Of a stretch of 40,850 bases of DNA, positions 1 to 7,834 are shown in pieces. Position 1 is the stretch's first letter. Each line of letters starts with the position of its first letter. The DNA is from Candidatus Peregrinibacteria bacterium GW2011_GWC2_39_14. GTDB taxonomy: Bacteria > Patescibacteriota > Gracilibacteria > UBA1369 > UBA12463. Location of the stretch: assembly GCA_000993595.1 (NCBI GenBank), contig LBWJ01000014.1:1-40850 (forward strand). The letters are read 5' to 3'. The notes beneath the pieces are model-generated. The model was given only the letters and a program-made list of their open reading frames with translations. It made no database searches and was not told the DNA's origin. The position numbers were made by a program, and so were the translations under genes.

Positions 1-109
1 TTATTTTTTGTGATTATTCGTCAAAATCTTAACCCATTTCTTTGTTTTATTTAAGCCATTATTCAAATCTTATCATGGAAAAACCGGGGTCTTTTTAGGG
101 CAGCACGTA

Positions 110-138
110 TTGACAAGCATGTAAAATCATTATACAAT
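110..138 (+). promoter_or_regulatory. Promoter of the first gene
   Basis: TTGACA (110-115) and TACAAT (133-138) are separated by 17 bp. The first possible ATG (137) lies inside the -10 box, so it cannot be in the transcript made from this promoter. The next in-frame ATG (161) is therefore the better start. Upstream, bases 1-109 hold no gene that I can see. Confidence 0.6.
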
Positions 139-160
139 GACTTCCTTTACCATAAAAAAT

Positions 161-856
161 ATGGCAAAAAGAGAATTAGACAAAGTAGAAAACGATGAGC
201 CTTCGTTTGTTGAAAAGCACAAAGGGGCAATGGTTGGGGCAAGCATGATGCTTGGCGTTTTACCTGCTCACGAATTGGTTCACGCAGCGGCAATAAAGGC
301 ATTTGGAGGAGAAGTTAAAGGTATAGAGTTTTTACTGGATGGCAGCGTGGCCATCGCTCGAGTGAATGCGGACATGTCTCAATTTTCAAGCATGGAAAGA
401 GCGTTTATATATTTATCTCCACATATAGTTCTCGGGACAATATCGTACATAATTTTGAAAAGAGTTATGAAAGAGATCTCAGCTGCATGGAATGGGAAAG
501 CGAGATATAGCCTTGACGAAAGAATGGCAATGGCTTCAAAAATGTCTGTTGCGGTTGTCTGTATGCCGGCTGTTAATGGTATAGCGGAATTATTGTGTTA
601 TGGGCGCGGGGATTTATCGTTTGCATCTAAAATATTTCTAGGATTTATATATAAAAATTTGCCGGAATTTCAGGCTCTCGGGATTTATGGTGCACCTAGT
701 CCTTATTCAAGCGAGATTATGACGATTGCCCTTACAACAGCCTTAACGGCTTTAACGATTGTTGCTGCAAAGCCAATAGAGAGGCTTGCGGCTTTGATTA
801 AAAAAACAGTTAAAAGCTTGAGGCATAGAGAAGTGGAAAATAGCGTCGATTCTTGA
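161..856 (+). CDS. Membrane protein with HExxH zinc-metalloprotease motif
   Basis: Putative membrane-embedded metalloprotease of 231 aa. The signature is HELVH at residues 37-41, sitting at the end of a hydrophobic segment, with the form seen in M50/DUF3267-like membrane zincins. A Gly-rich stretch follows, then at least three more hydrophobic segments (about residues 80-100, 125-145 and 190-210). HExxH supplies two zinc ligands and the catalytic Glu. I cannot point to the third ligand with certainty, so activity is inferred. An ATG at 137 is in frame, but it overlaps the -10 box, so I chose 161. The stop is TGA, supporting the standard bacterial code. Substrate unknown. A cyclic-nucleotide-binding gene follows 27 bp downstream on the same strand. 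Confidence 0.6.
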   Translation: MAKRELDKVENDEPSFVEKHKGAMVGASMMLGVLPAHELVHAAAIKAFGGEVKGIEFLLDGSVAIARVNADMSQFSSMERAFIYLSPHIVLGTISYIILKRVMKEISAAWNGKARYSLDERMAMASKMSVAVVCMPAVNGIAELLCYGRGDLSFASKIFLGFIYKNLPEFQALGIYGAPSPYSSEIMTIALTTALTALTIVAAKPIERLAALIKKTVKSLRHREVENSVDS

Positions 857-883
857 TATAATAAAGCTATAACCCACATTTTT

Positions 884-1324
884 ATGTCAGACGAAACACA
901 AGGAGCTTTTGCGAATTTAAAGGCGCTTCCTCTTTTTGCGGCTATGTCGGACGAGGAAATTCAGAAAATTCTTTCAGTTGCGGTTTTACAGTTTTTTCCC
1001 CTTAATTACACAGTTATTAAGGAAGGCGATCCGGGCGATGCGATGTACATTATTAAAAAGGGTAATGTCGAGATTTTTAAAGGCTCTGAAGAGCTTGCGG
1101 TGCACACGACGAATATGGCTGTTTTAAGCGCAGGAGACGTTTTTGGAGAGATGGCTCTTGTTTCTGATCGACCAAGAAATGCGACGGCTCGAACCATCGA
1201 AGAATGTGAAATTTTTGTATTAAAGAAGTCTGATTTTGACGCTCTGTTAAGTGAAAATTCAGCTCTTGCAGGAAAAGTTAGCACAGACGTTATTGATCGT
1301 ATGAAGAAAAACGAACGCATTTAA
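884..1324 (+). CDS. Cyclic-nucleotide-binding domain protein
   Basis: Stand-alone cNMP-binding (CRP/PKA-type) domain protein of 146 aa. The beta-roll covers about residues 15-115. The phosphate-binding cassette is clear: FGEMAL at 87-92 and PRNATA at 97-102, including the Arg that contacts the cyclic phosphate in this family. There is no helix-turn-helix or catalytic domain after the roll, only a short helix (about 115-146), so it is not a complete CRP-type regulator. It may sense a nucleotide and act on a partner. A TATAAT at 857-862 in the gap from the previous gene could drive it, with an AACCCA leader before the ATG. No Shine-Dalgarno sequence is visible. The ligand cannot be told from sequence. 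Confidence 0.85.
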   Translation: MSDETQGAFANLKALPLFAAMSDEEIQKILSVAVLQFFPLNYTVIKEGDPGDAMYIIKKGNVEIFKGSEELAVHTTNMAVLSAGDVFGEMALVSDRPRNATARTIEECEIFVLKKSDFDALLSENSALAGKVSTDVIDRMKKNERI

Positions 1325-1354
1325 ACTCACTTTAAAATTTATTAATAATTTTTT

Positions 1355-1930
1355 ATGGTCATTTTATATTTGATTTTAGCGCATCTGATTGCGGATTTTA
1401 TGCTTCAGCCGTCAAAGCTTGTGAAATGGAAATCAGAGAGTGTGAAGGGCGTTATTGTCCATGCGGGAATTCACGTTGTTGTCACGTTGATTTTAATTTT
1501 GCCTTACTTGAATCTCGCGACAGTCGGCATTGTGCTTTTGCTTGGAGCTGTTCACGCCTTTATTGACCGCACAAAGATCGATATTTCACTCAAAAGCGAT
1601 AAATTTGTGAGGTATTTTATCCTCGACCAGCTCGTGCATTTTGTGACAATTATTTTAGCCGGTCTTGCGATTTCCTCATTAAAAAGCGGCGAAATCATGT
1701 ATAATTTTATACCATCAATATATAGTGATCCGTATTTTGTGATCTTTTTGATTCTCGGCGTATTTTTGAGCTACACAATGGAGATTTATAATTACACTGT
1801 TTTGATGCAGCATCAGGCTTTCGGAAAGGCAAAATTCCACTACGGGAACATGGTTCTCCGAATTCTTGCGCTCGCAGTTGTTTATGCGATATTTGTGGTC
1901 GTGGGGTTCATAGTTAATAGGCTTGCCTAA
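1355..1930 (+). CDS. DUF3307 family membrane protein
   Basis: Integral membrane protein of 191 aa. The N-terminus has the pattern AHLIADFMLQP (about residues 8-18), followed by a Lys-rich loop and a conserved His in HAGIH (about 36-40). A second His/Asp cluster, HAFIDRTKIDI, comes near residue 66. This arrangement matches the DUF3307 family. About five hydrophobic segments follow. The biochemical role of the family is unknown to me. It lies 30 bp after the cNMP-binding gene and may be co-transcribed, although an AT-rich -10-like AATAAT is present just before the ATG. No Shine-Dalgarno sequence is seen. Confidence 0.7.
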   Translation: MVILYLILAHLIADFMLQPSKLVKWKSESVKGVIVHAGIHVVVTLILILPYLNLATVGIVLLLGAVHAFIDRTKIDISLKSDKFVRYFILDQLVHFVTIILAGLAISSLKSGEIMYNFIPSIYSDPYFVIFLILGVFLSYTMEIYNYTVLMQHQAFGKAKFHYGNMVLRILALAVVYAIFVVVGFIVNRLA

Positions 1931-1964
1931 AAACAGCATACAAAAGCCAAAATCGTTTGACTGT

Positions 1965-1986
1965 AATTCCTTCCTAGGAAGGAATT
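1965..1986. repeat. Perfect 22-bp palindrome
   Basis: ATTCCTTCCT is followed directly by its reverse complement AGGAAGGAAT, and one more A/T pair extends it to 22 bp. There is no loop, so a dimeric protein site in DNA fits better than an RNA hairpin. It lies in the 144-bp gap between the DUF3307 gene and the lipoprotein gene. Confidence 0.7.
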
Positions 1987-2022
1987 CTATATGGCAAATC
2001 AAATCTTGAAATTGTATAGACG

Positions 2023-2036
2023 CCGTACTAGTACGG
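2023..2036. promoter_or_regulatory. Perfect 14-bp palindrome upstream of the lipoprotein promoter
   Basis: CCGTACTAGTACGG is a perfect 14-bp palindrome. It ends four bases before the TTGACA -35 box at 2041, an activator- or repressor-like position. It is the second loop-free palindrome in this short gap. Confidence 0.55.
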
Positions 2037-2040
2037 AAAT

Positions 2041-2068
2041 TTGACAAAATCCATCATTTTGTTATTCT
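2041..2068 (+). promoter_or_regulatory. Promoter of lipoprotein gene, leaderless start
   Basis: TTGACA (2041-2046), 16-bp spacer, TATTCT (2063-2068). Exactly six bases later comes ATG at 2075. The ATG at 2069 lies directly against the -10 box, so 2075 is the likely start of a leaderless message. Confidence 0.6.
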
Positions 2069-2074
2069 ATGGTC

Positions 2075-2368
2075 ATGAAATTATCGCAAGTTATTTTATT
2101 ATCGGGCTTGGCATTAGGAGGAGCAGTTGGTTGTGAAGCTGAGCAAGTAATAAGACAAAAATGTCCGGAGATAAGATTTAAATGTGACGGAGAAAATACA
2201 GAAGGATGTAGTGAAGCTAAAGATAAATGTCTTAAAAACGCTGATGATTACTTGGTAAATGAAACAATAAAAATGTTGAAAAAGGATATTCTATTGCTAT
2301 TGATCTGCTTTTTTTCCGGGGGAGCGGTTACGCAAGCATTGATGCTGCATAAAGGCAAAGAAAAGTAG
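2075..2368 (+). CDS. Small Cys-containing lipoprotein-like protein
   Basis: 97-aa secreted or membrane-anchored protein of unknown function. The N-terminus is a signal peptide (Lys2, hydrophobic core 6-16) ending in AVGC with Cys20, an acceptable but not perfect lipobox. The central part (21-70) is charged and has four further Cys residues that could form two disulfides. A hydrophobic segment follows at about 72-88, then a short Lys-rich tail. Lipid anchor plus C-terminal membrane segment is unusual for so small a protein. Start chosen at 2075 from the promoter geometry; 2069 would add two residues. It converges on the membrane-protein gene 5 bp away with no terminator between them. Confidence 0.55.
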   Translation: MKLSQVILLSGLALGGAVGCEAEQVIRQKCPEIRFKCDGENTEGCSEAKDKCLKNADDYLVNETIKMLKKDILLLLICFFSGGAVTQALMLHKGKEK

Positions 2369-2373
2369 CCATC

Positions 2374-3378
2374 CTAATCCGGTTCCTGCCCCGGTTCCTC
2401 TGTCATTCCTTCAACTTTTGGCACAACCTCTCTTGCCGAAACTTTTGCGACTTTTTCACGTGCGGAAACTTCTTTTTGTGAAGTTAAATCCAGGAACGTA
2501 AACGTCCAAACCGTATAAGAAAAAATATCAATAACGCCTGTTAAATATGATGCGAAAAGCAAAGCGGCAATAGCGACAATTATGGCTACAATAAGCCCAA
2601 TTTGTGCCGCCCAAGTCATGCCAATATAGCTCACCCCAATCAAAAGTATGGACGGGATAAACATAAGAGTGAGAATTTGAATTATGATTCTTACGCCAAT
2701 CAAAATCATAAGAAGTGAAACTAAGAATGTTTTTTGCCAGTTCAAGATAACAAGTCGCATGCTTTTCCAGATCGATAAAAATACTTTTTCATTATCAACA
2801 ACAATATAAAAATCCGCGTAGCTGAATAAAAGCGATAAAACCAAGCCAAGAAAAAATGCGAATATAAAAACCGGAAGTAAAAATTTAAACGCTTCAACGC
2901 CGAGATTTCGGAGTACAAAAGCCGCTTCCATAGACATTGCAAAAAAGCTCACAGTCTTCATGAGCGCGTGATATTCAAGTAACGGCAAGAAATTAAAAAT
3001 TCCATATCGCATGCCGGTGCCAAGAGTTGCGGGTTGGCCATTGTGTTTTCGGCTGATATATTGCACGGCCGCTGCCTGACACAAGGTCGGCAACAAAAAC
3101 CAAATGATAACAGCAATAATCGTGACGATTATTAAAGGTATGCTGATGGATGTATTTTTCGTCATGAAATTCACAATAAAAGTCCCGACGTCATACAGGA
3201 ATCCATGCCCTTCATATCCCATCAAGGGCGATTTTCTGAACGAAAAAAACTGATATGCCATATAAAGGACTCCATATGCGGTCGTGAAAATCGAAGGAAT
3301 AAAACCGTACCAAAATATCAGTCTTTTATTTTTATTCGTAAACGACCAAGCCTGACCAATAATAGTTTTGTAGTTCAT
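2374..3378 (-). CDS. Polytopic membrane protein, function unknown
   Basis: 334-aa integral membrane protein. The N-terminus MNYKTIIGQAWSF is followed by about six long hydrophobic segments, two of them near the end of the protein, then a hydrophilic tail rich in Glu, Lys and Pro (about the last 35 residues). The layout resembles DUF4013-like and other glycerophosphodiester-phosphodiesterase-membrane-domain-like proteins, but no diagnostic motif is seen. The frame is open 44 codons further upstream (to 3510). That extension is basic, overlaps the zinc-ribbon gene and looks non-coding, so I start at ATG 3378. It lies 98 bp downstream of the zinc-ribbon gene on the same strand. Confidence 0.6.
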   Translation of the reverse strand: MNYKTIIGQAWSFTNKNKRLIFWYGFIPSIFTTAYGVLYMAYQFFSFRKSPLMGYEGHGFLYDVGTFIVNFMTKNTSISIPLIIVTIIAVIIWFLLPTLCQAAAVQYISRKHNGQPATLGTGMRYGIFNFLPLLEYHALMKTVSFFAMSMEAAFVLRNLGVEAFKFLLPVFIFAFFLGLVLSLLFSYADFYIVVDNEKVFLSIWKSMRLVILNWQKTFLVSLLMILIGVRIIIQILTLMFIPSILLIGVSYIGMTWAAQIGLIVAIIVAIAALLFASYLTGVIDIFSYTVWTFTFLDLTSQKEVSAREKVAKVSAREVVPKVEGMTEEPGQEPD

Positions 3379-3476
3379 TGAGGAGTTTATTGCTTCTTCC
3401 TGAAAATTTATCACAAAATACTTAAAGAGGGAATGAAAAAAATCGAATCGGAGCAGGAGATGAGAAAACTTCTTTT

Positions 3477-5123
3477 TTAATACACTTCTTTTAAATAGCA
3501 CCCCTCGCAATAAACCTTTTCCGGCCTGCTATTTGCATAAACCGATTTAATCGCAGTGCCGCATTTGTCGCATTTTCGCTCGTATAAATTTTGCGAGCTT
3601 CGATTGTTCATTCTCGATTGATGTCTGCAATCAAAGCAATTTCGCGGAATTGGAAGATTAAATTTTCGATAAAATAATAATTCATGTGCGACGATTTTGT
3701 AATTTTTGCCACACTTTTCGCACGCAAGAATTTCTTTTGTAATCGAATCCGAAACATCATTAATTTTATCCGGCACTTCAAAAGTCTGCGGAAGATAATC
3801 TTTTGGATTTGGCTCTTTCCATGAAAAACCTTGATTTAAAGCCTCTTCGCGCGTTAAAGGATGATAGTCAAAAACAACAGCTTCATTATAAGCAAAAGGG
3901 GAAAGTTCGGCCGGGAAAAATTCTCCATATTCTTTTCGCGCTTTCATATCTTCGATAATTTTCTTTTTAAGCGCCAAATATTCGGCCGGTTCATATTGTT
4001 TATTCAAAATGCAGTATGAATCCTTGTGCCGCAAGCCATAGCATCCAAATAAATCTTTTGAATGATGACACGATTCCGAGTATTCAACGTTCACGCATGT
4101 CCACGAAGTTGATGTGAATTTTACATTATAAGAATTAACGCAACCCGCGCTTATTCCTTCATAATTCAGCTCTGCCGGCCATCCGCAAAAACACGAATCC
4201 ATGGCATCTTTAAGCTCATTGCAAGATTCCAAATATGCACCTTCATAAATATCTTTCACATTAAATCCAAATCGAACATCCTTGCTATTTATAATGTGAT
4301 CGCCAAATGAATTTTCCGAATTAACAATAAAAAGCGCGCGCCTTGGATATTCCAATAAAAACTTTTTAAATTTTTCCTTAGCTTCAGAAAGCCCTTTATT
4401 TGAGCCAAAATCAAACTTTGCTTTTTCTGTTTTATATTCTTCCGGCGTATATTTTTTATTAAAAATATAATTCTTTTTATTTCGAAGTCCGGTTGAAAAC
4501 ATGCAATCCTGACAACTTTTGCAATCGTATAAAAAATAAGAATCAGTGCAATTTTCGCAGTCCTGAGAGAAAAAAAGCTCGTAGCCGTCATTGCAATCAA
4601 CGCATTCATAGCAATATTTTCCTCGATCGGTTTGTGTGCAATCAACACAAGCAAGTCCGTTATGCATTCTCCAACCATAATATGAGTCTTCAGATTCGTG
4701 GCATCCAAAAGCCAAATAACAGTTCTTGGAATAATTTGTATAATTTGCGTATTCGCTATTTTCGCAGTAACTGATGACGATTCCAAGATGCGGAACTTTA
4801 TCAAAAAGAGTTTTTAGTTGTTCGAAAAATGGCAAATTCGGGTCGTATTCCGCGGCATATTTTCTTGCGTCCCATTCGTGGCTCCACCAGCAGTCATAGC
4901 AATAAACCGGAAATCCGGCATTTTTATCATAAATCGCCAAAAAATCTTTATTACACAAATCGCATTTTCGAGAATAAAGGTGCCTTTCATTTCGAAACAT
5001 CATTCTTCTCTTGAGTCTGCATAAAGGGCAGAAAGTTGGTGCCGGCGAATCGATTTTTTTATAAAACTCGAGATCTTTATCAAAAATCTCAAATTCCGCC
5101 CCGCATTTTTTGCAAATATTCAC
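3477..5123 (-). CDS. Cys-rich zinc-ribbon repeat protein A
   Basis: 548-aa protein with many CxxC pairs. The N-terminal module has CKKCGAEF, then CPLC, CDLC and YCYDC (roughly residues 4-80). The middle is a run of short Cys/Asn/Tyr-rich turns such as NSEYANY and CENCTDSYF. The C-terminus is a second intact ribbon set (CEKCGKNY, CFDC, CDKCGT, YCEGCYLKEVY). I know such proteins as common in Patescibacteria; their function is not established. The longest open frame begins at 5264, but it would cover the rpsO promoter. A GTG at 5123 preceded by TATAAT-N6 gives a start aligned with paralogue B (19573-21204) and is preferred. A metal-binding role is inferred from the Cys pairs only. Confidence 0.75.
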   Translation of the reverse strand: MNICKKCGAEFEIFDKDLEFYKKIDSPAPTFCPLCRLKRRMMFRNERHLYSRKCDLCNKDFLAIYDKNAGFPVYCYDCWWSHEWDARKYAAEYDPNLPFFEQLKTLFDKVPHLGIVISYCENSEYANYTNYSKNCYLAFGCHESEDSYYGWRMHNGLACVDCTQTDRGKYCYECVDCNDGYELFFSQDCENCTDSYFLYDCKSCQDCMFSTGLRNKKNYIFNKKYTPEEYKTEKAKFDFGSNKGLSEAKEKFKKFLLEYPRRALFIVNSENSFGDHIINSKDVRFGFNVKDIYEGAYLESCNELKDAMDSCFCGWPAELNYEGISAGCVNSYNVKFTSTSWTCVNVEYSESCHHSKDLFGCYGLRHKDSYCILNKQYEPAEYLALKKKIIEDMKARKEYGEFFPAELSPFAYNEAVVFDYHPLTREEALNQGFSWKEPNPKDYLPQTFEVPDKINDVSDSITKEILACEKCGKNYKIVAHELLFYRKFNLPIPRNCFDCRHQSRMNNRSSQNLYERKCDKCGTAIKSVYANSRPEKVYCEGCYLKEVY

Positions 5124-5129
5124 AAACGA

Positions 5130-5158
5130 ATTATATGGGGACGGAGGCGATTTCACAA
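5130..5158 (-). promoter_or_regulatory. Leaderless promoter of zinc-ribbon gene A
   Basis: On the minus strand TTGTGA (5158-5153), a 17-bp spacer and TATAAT (5135-5130) precede GTG at 5123 by exactly six bases. The spacer contains CGCCTCCGTCCCC, a copy of the dispersed GGACGGAGG motif. Confidence 0.65.
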
Positions 5159-5175
5159 CCAGACTACATTTCCCC

Positions 5176-5204
5176 TTGCCAAAATCAACATTATTTGATA
5201 AATT
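5176..5204 (+). promoter_or_regulatory. Probable rpsO promoter
   Basis: TTGCCA (5176-5181), 17-bp spacer, TAAATT (5199-5204), giving a leader of about 25 bases before rpsO. It is arranged back-to-back with the promoter of zinc-ribbon gene A; the two -35 boxes are about 17 bp apart. Confidence 0.45.
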
Positions 5205-5235
5205 TATATGGCAATAAATTAACAGCTTAAAAAAT

Positions 5236-5499
5236 ATGAAACGTACAGAAAAGAAAAAAATCATTCAAAAATTCGCAGTACATCCTAAAGATACAGGATC
5301 TCCAAATGTACAAATTGCGGTTTTGACCGAAAGAATCACACAATTAAGTGAGCACCTCGCAACACATTCGAAAGACAATCATTCAAGACGCGGTCTTATT
5401 ATGATGGTCGGAAAGAGACGCAAATTGCTCAATTATTTGAAAATGAATGAAAAGGAAGCGTATGAAACGCTCGCCGACAAGCTGAGTTTGCGAAAATAA
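5236..5499 (+). CDS. rpsO: 30S ribosomal protein S15
   Basis: 87 aa, close to the usual 88-89 aa. It binds 16S rRNA and is an early assembly protein of the small subunit platform. The family signature is visible: [15 protein letters not shown] (about residues 19-33), [25 protein letters not shown] (given here only as the conserved block at about 44-68) and a basic C-terminus. The start ATG follows an A-rich stretch and no Shine-Dalgarno is present. It is followed by pnp after 157 bp, the conserved rpsO-pnp order, with two hairpins in the gap. Confidence 0.97.
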   Translation: MKRTEKKKIIQKFAVHPKDTGSPNVQIAVLTERITQLSEHLATHSKDNHSRRGLIMMVGKRRKLLNYLKMNEKEAYETLADKLSLRK

Positions 5500-5537
5500 T
5501 AATAAAAACACCCATTTTAGGGACATCGCGCGAGTAA

Positions 5538-5574
5538 CAGGTTTGAGATAAAGAATATCTTTATTTGGAACTTG
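5538..5574 (+). promoter_or_regulatory. Long hairpin in the rpsO-pnp gap
   Basis: ATAAAGA (5548-5554) pairs with TCTTTAT (5558-5564) around a 3-base loop. Below an internal loop, CAGGTT (5538-5543) pairs with AACTTG (5569-5574) with one G-U. In other bacteria the rpsO-pnp gap carries processing and autoregulation hairpins; this may be the equivalent. Confidence 0.5.
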
Positions 5575-5609
5575 TCACTTGTGGATTGATTCTAGAGTGG
5601 GTTAAAAAA

Positions 5610-5632
5610 GGCCGCGGCAAAACCGACAGGCC
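5610..5632 (+). promoter_or_regulatory. GC-rich hairpin in the pnp leader
   Basis: GGCC (5610-5613) pairs with GGCC (5629-5632), with CGG/CCG (5615-5617 with 5623-5625) nested inside. It lies 24 bases before the pnp start codon. It lacks a T-run and so is not an intrinsic terminator. Confidence 0.4.
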
Positions 5633-5656
5633 AAATAATAATTAACCCATTTTTTT

Positions 5657-7765
5657 ATGGAATCAAAATTCGTAGAACATAATCTTGCGGGCAGAATCTT
5701 AAAATTCGATGCCGGCAAATTTTTCACGCAAGCATCCGGAACAGTCACGGTTTCTCTTGGAGACACCGTCATTCTTTCAACAACAATCATTAACGACGAA
5801 GCAAAGGAAAACGCAGACTTTTTCCCAATGGTCGTTGATTATGAAGAAAGATATTATGCGGCTGGAAAAATCAAAGGAAGCAGATTTATCAAGCGTGAAG
5901 GAAGGCCTTCAGATAATGCAATTTTAACGTCAAGATTGATTGATAGGCCTCTTAGACCGCTTTTCCCAAAAGGCATGGTAAATGACGTTCAGGTCATTGC
6001 TACGGTTCTTTCCGCAGACTTGGAGGTTGATCCCGGAATCGTCGCTATTAATGGTTGTTCAGCTGCATTATTGCTCGCAGGCGCACCATTTGCAGGACCT
6101 TTGGCGGCTGTAAAAATCGGATATATTGTTGATTCGGAAGGAAAAGAACAGCTCGTCGTCAATCCAACATATGAACAATGCAGAAAAGGAAAATTGGATT
6201 TAACGGTCGCGGGAACGCCTGATGCAATCACGATGGTTGAAGCTGCGGCAAGTGAAGTTTCCGAAGACGTTATGTTAAAAGCTCTCGAACTCGCGCATAA
6301 ACATATTAAAGAAATTTGCGCTGTTCAGCTTGAATTCGCAAAATTATTTAATCCAACATTAAAGACAGCGGCAATCATGCCTGAAAATGAAGAAGCAAAG
6401 AAGGCGTTTGCGGCTTATGTTACGGATGATATGGTTGAGAGCGTTAGAGGACAAACAAAGCATGAATTCAAAGATAATTATAAGAAAATTTTGAAAAGCG
6501 CGGTTGAAAAATATAAAGCAGATATCGAAGCCGAAAAATTCTCAAAAAAACATCTCGATATGCTTTTGAATGAGGCGGTTGAAGATAAAATGAGAAAACG
6601 AATTCTTGAAAAAGAAGAACGTTTGGATGGTCGCAAACTTGATGAAATTAGACCGCTTTCTTGTGAAGTCGGCGTTCTTCCTCGCACACATGGTTCAGCT
6701 CTTTTCCGCAGAGGAGAAACGCAAGTTTTGGACATCACAACACTTGGCGCTCCGGGCGATGCGCAGATTATCGAAACAATGGATCAGGATGAGGAAAAAA
6801 GATACATGCATCATTATTCATTTCCTTCATATGCTGTTGGCGAAATCAAACCTTCAAGAGGTCCAAACAGACGTGAAATTGGACATGGAAATCTTGCGGA
6901 ACGCGCACTCATGGCGCTCATTCCCGATAAAGAAAAATTTCCTTATACAATCTGGACAGTTTCGGAAACTCTTTCATGCAACGGTTCAAGCTCAATGGCT
7001 TCTGTATGTGCCTCCAGCTTATCTTTGATGGATGCCGGTGTGCCGATTCCAAGACATGTTGCAGGTATTGCGATGGGTCTTATTACAGACGGAAAAAGCA
7101 ATTATAAAATTCTCACAGACATTCAGGGTATGGAAGATTTCTGTGGAGATATGGATTTCAAAGTCGCAGGAAGTCGTGAAGGAATTACGGCTCTTCAAAT
7201 GGATATCAAAGTAAAAGGGATTACAATTGAAATCATGAAAACAGCTCTTGATAGAGCCAAAATCGCACGCATGCAAATTCTTGATGTTATGGAAAAAGCG
7301 CTTCCACAAACACGTCCGGAACTTTCAAAATATGCTCCTTTGATTACGACCGTTAAAGTTCCTGTCGAACAAATTAAAGACGTTATTGGAAAGGGCGGCG
7401 AAACGATTCAGAAAATTACAAAAGAATGTGGAGTTACAATCGACATCGAAGAAGATGGCTTAACGTTCATCACGGCACCTGATCAAGAAAAAGGCAAAAA
7501 AGCTCTTGAATGGGTGAAGAGAATTATCTACATTCCAAAAGTCGGCGATGTTTTTGAAGGTCGCGTAACCAGAATCATGGAATTCGGCGCATTTGTTGAG
7601 CTCGTTCCCGGAAAAGAAGGCCTTGTCCACATTTCTCAACTTTCCGAAAAACGCGTAAATCGCGTTGAAGAAGTTGTGAAACTTGGCGACACATTAAAAG
7701 TGAAGCTCATGGAGATTGATGATATGGGCAGATACAATTTGTCGCACAAGGCAACGCTGAAATAG
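5657..7765 (+). CDS. pnp: Polyribonucleotide nucleotidyltransferase (PNPase)
   Basis: 702-aa 3'-5' phosphorolytic exoribonuclease that degrades RNA to nucleoside diphosphates, normally a trimer in the degradosome. All domains are present in order: RNase PH 1 (about 5-210), helical linker, RNase PH 2 (about 310-545, with the conserved FRRGETQ and GDMDFKVAG segments), KH (about 555-615, IGKGGE loop) and S1 (about 625-700, FGAFVELVPGKEGLVHISQLS). Length is normal. The start ATG follows an AACCCA-T7 leader with no Shine-Dalgarno. Downstream of rpsO, with hairpins that may allow processing or autoregulation. Confidence 0.97.
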   Translation: MESKFVEHNLAGRILKFDAGKFFTQASGTVTVSLGDTVILSTTIINDEAKENADFFPMVVDYEERYYAAGKIKGSRFIKREGRPSDNAILTSRLIDRPLRPLFPKGMVNDVQVIATVLSADLEVDPGIVAINGCSAALLLAGAPFAGPLAAVKIGYIVDSEGKEQLVVNPTYEQCRKGKLDLTVAGTPDAITMVEAAASEVSEDVMLKALELAHKHIKEICAVQLEFAKLFNPTLKTAAIMPENEEAKKAFAAYVTDDMVESVRGQTKHEFKDNYKKILKSAVEKYKADIEAEKFSKKHLDMLLNEAVEDKMRKRILEKEERLDGRKLDEIRPLSCEVGVLPRTHGSALFRRGETQVLDITTLGAPGDAQIIETMDQDEEKRYMHHYSFPSYAVGEIKPSRGPNRREIGHGNLAERALMALIPDKEKFPYTIWTVSETLSCNGSSSMASVCASSLSLMDAGVPIPRHVAGIAMGLITDGKSNYKILTDIQGMEDFCGDMDFKVAGSREGITALQMDIKVKGITIEIMKTALDRAKIARMQILDVMEKALPQTRPELSKYAPLITTVKVPVEQIKDVIGKGGETIQKITKECGVTIDIEEDGLTFITAPDQEKGKKALEWVKRIIYIPKVGDVFEGRVTRIMEFGAFVELVPGKEGLVHISQLSEKRVNRVEEVVKLGDTLKVKLMEIDDMGRYNLSHKATLK

Positions 7766-7766
7766 G

Positions 7767-7784
7767 GGACGGAGGCAGTTTTTC
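7767..7784 (+). repeat. Dispersed GGACGGAGG motif, copy 1
   Basis: GGACGGAGGCAGTTTTTC lies right behind the pnp stop codon and just before the -35 box of the next gene. A reverse-orientation copy with one mismatch is at 11543-11560 and a shorter one at 5137-5148. Confidence 0.5.
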
Positions 7785-7813
7785 TTGTCACAACATAGCA
7801 CTTATGTTAAAGT
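7785..7813 (+). promoter_or_regulatory. Probable promoter of the gene at 7835
   Basis: TTGTCA (7785-7790), 17-bp spacer, TAAAGT (7808-7813), giving a leader of about 15 bases. An alternative -10 (TATAAA, 7821-7826) has no matching -35. Confidence 0.4.
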
Positions 7814-7834
7814 TGCTCCTTATAAATTGAAAAT

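Noticed and set aside
3379..3510. N-terminal extension of the membrane protein to 3510
   Set aside because: The added residues are basic and unlike a signal peptide, and they overlap the upstream gene. ATG 3378 gives a natural start.
5124..5264. N-terminal extension of zinc-ribbon protein A to 5264
   Set aside because: It would cover the rpsO promoter and start, it has no Cys-ribbon features, and a leaderless GTG start downstream matches paralogue B.
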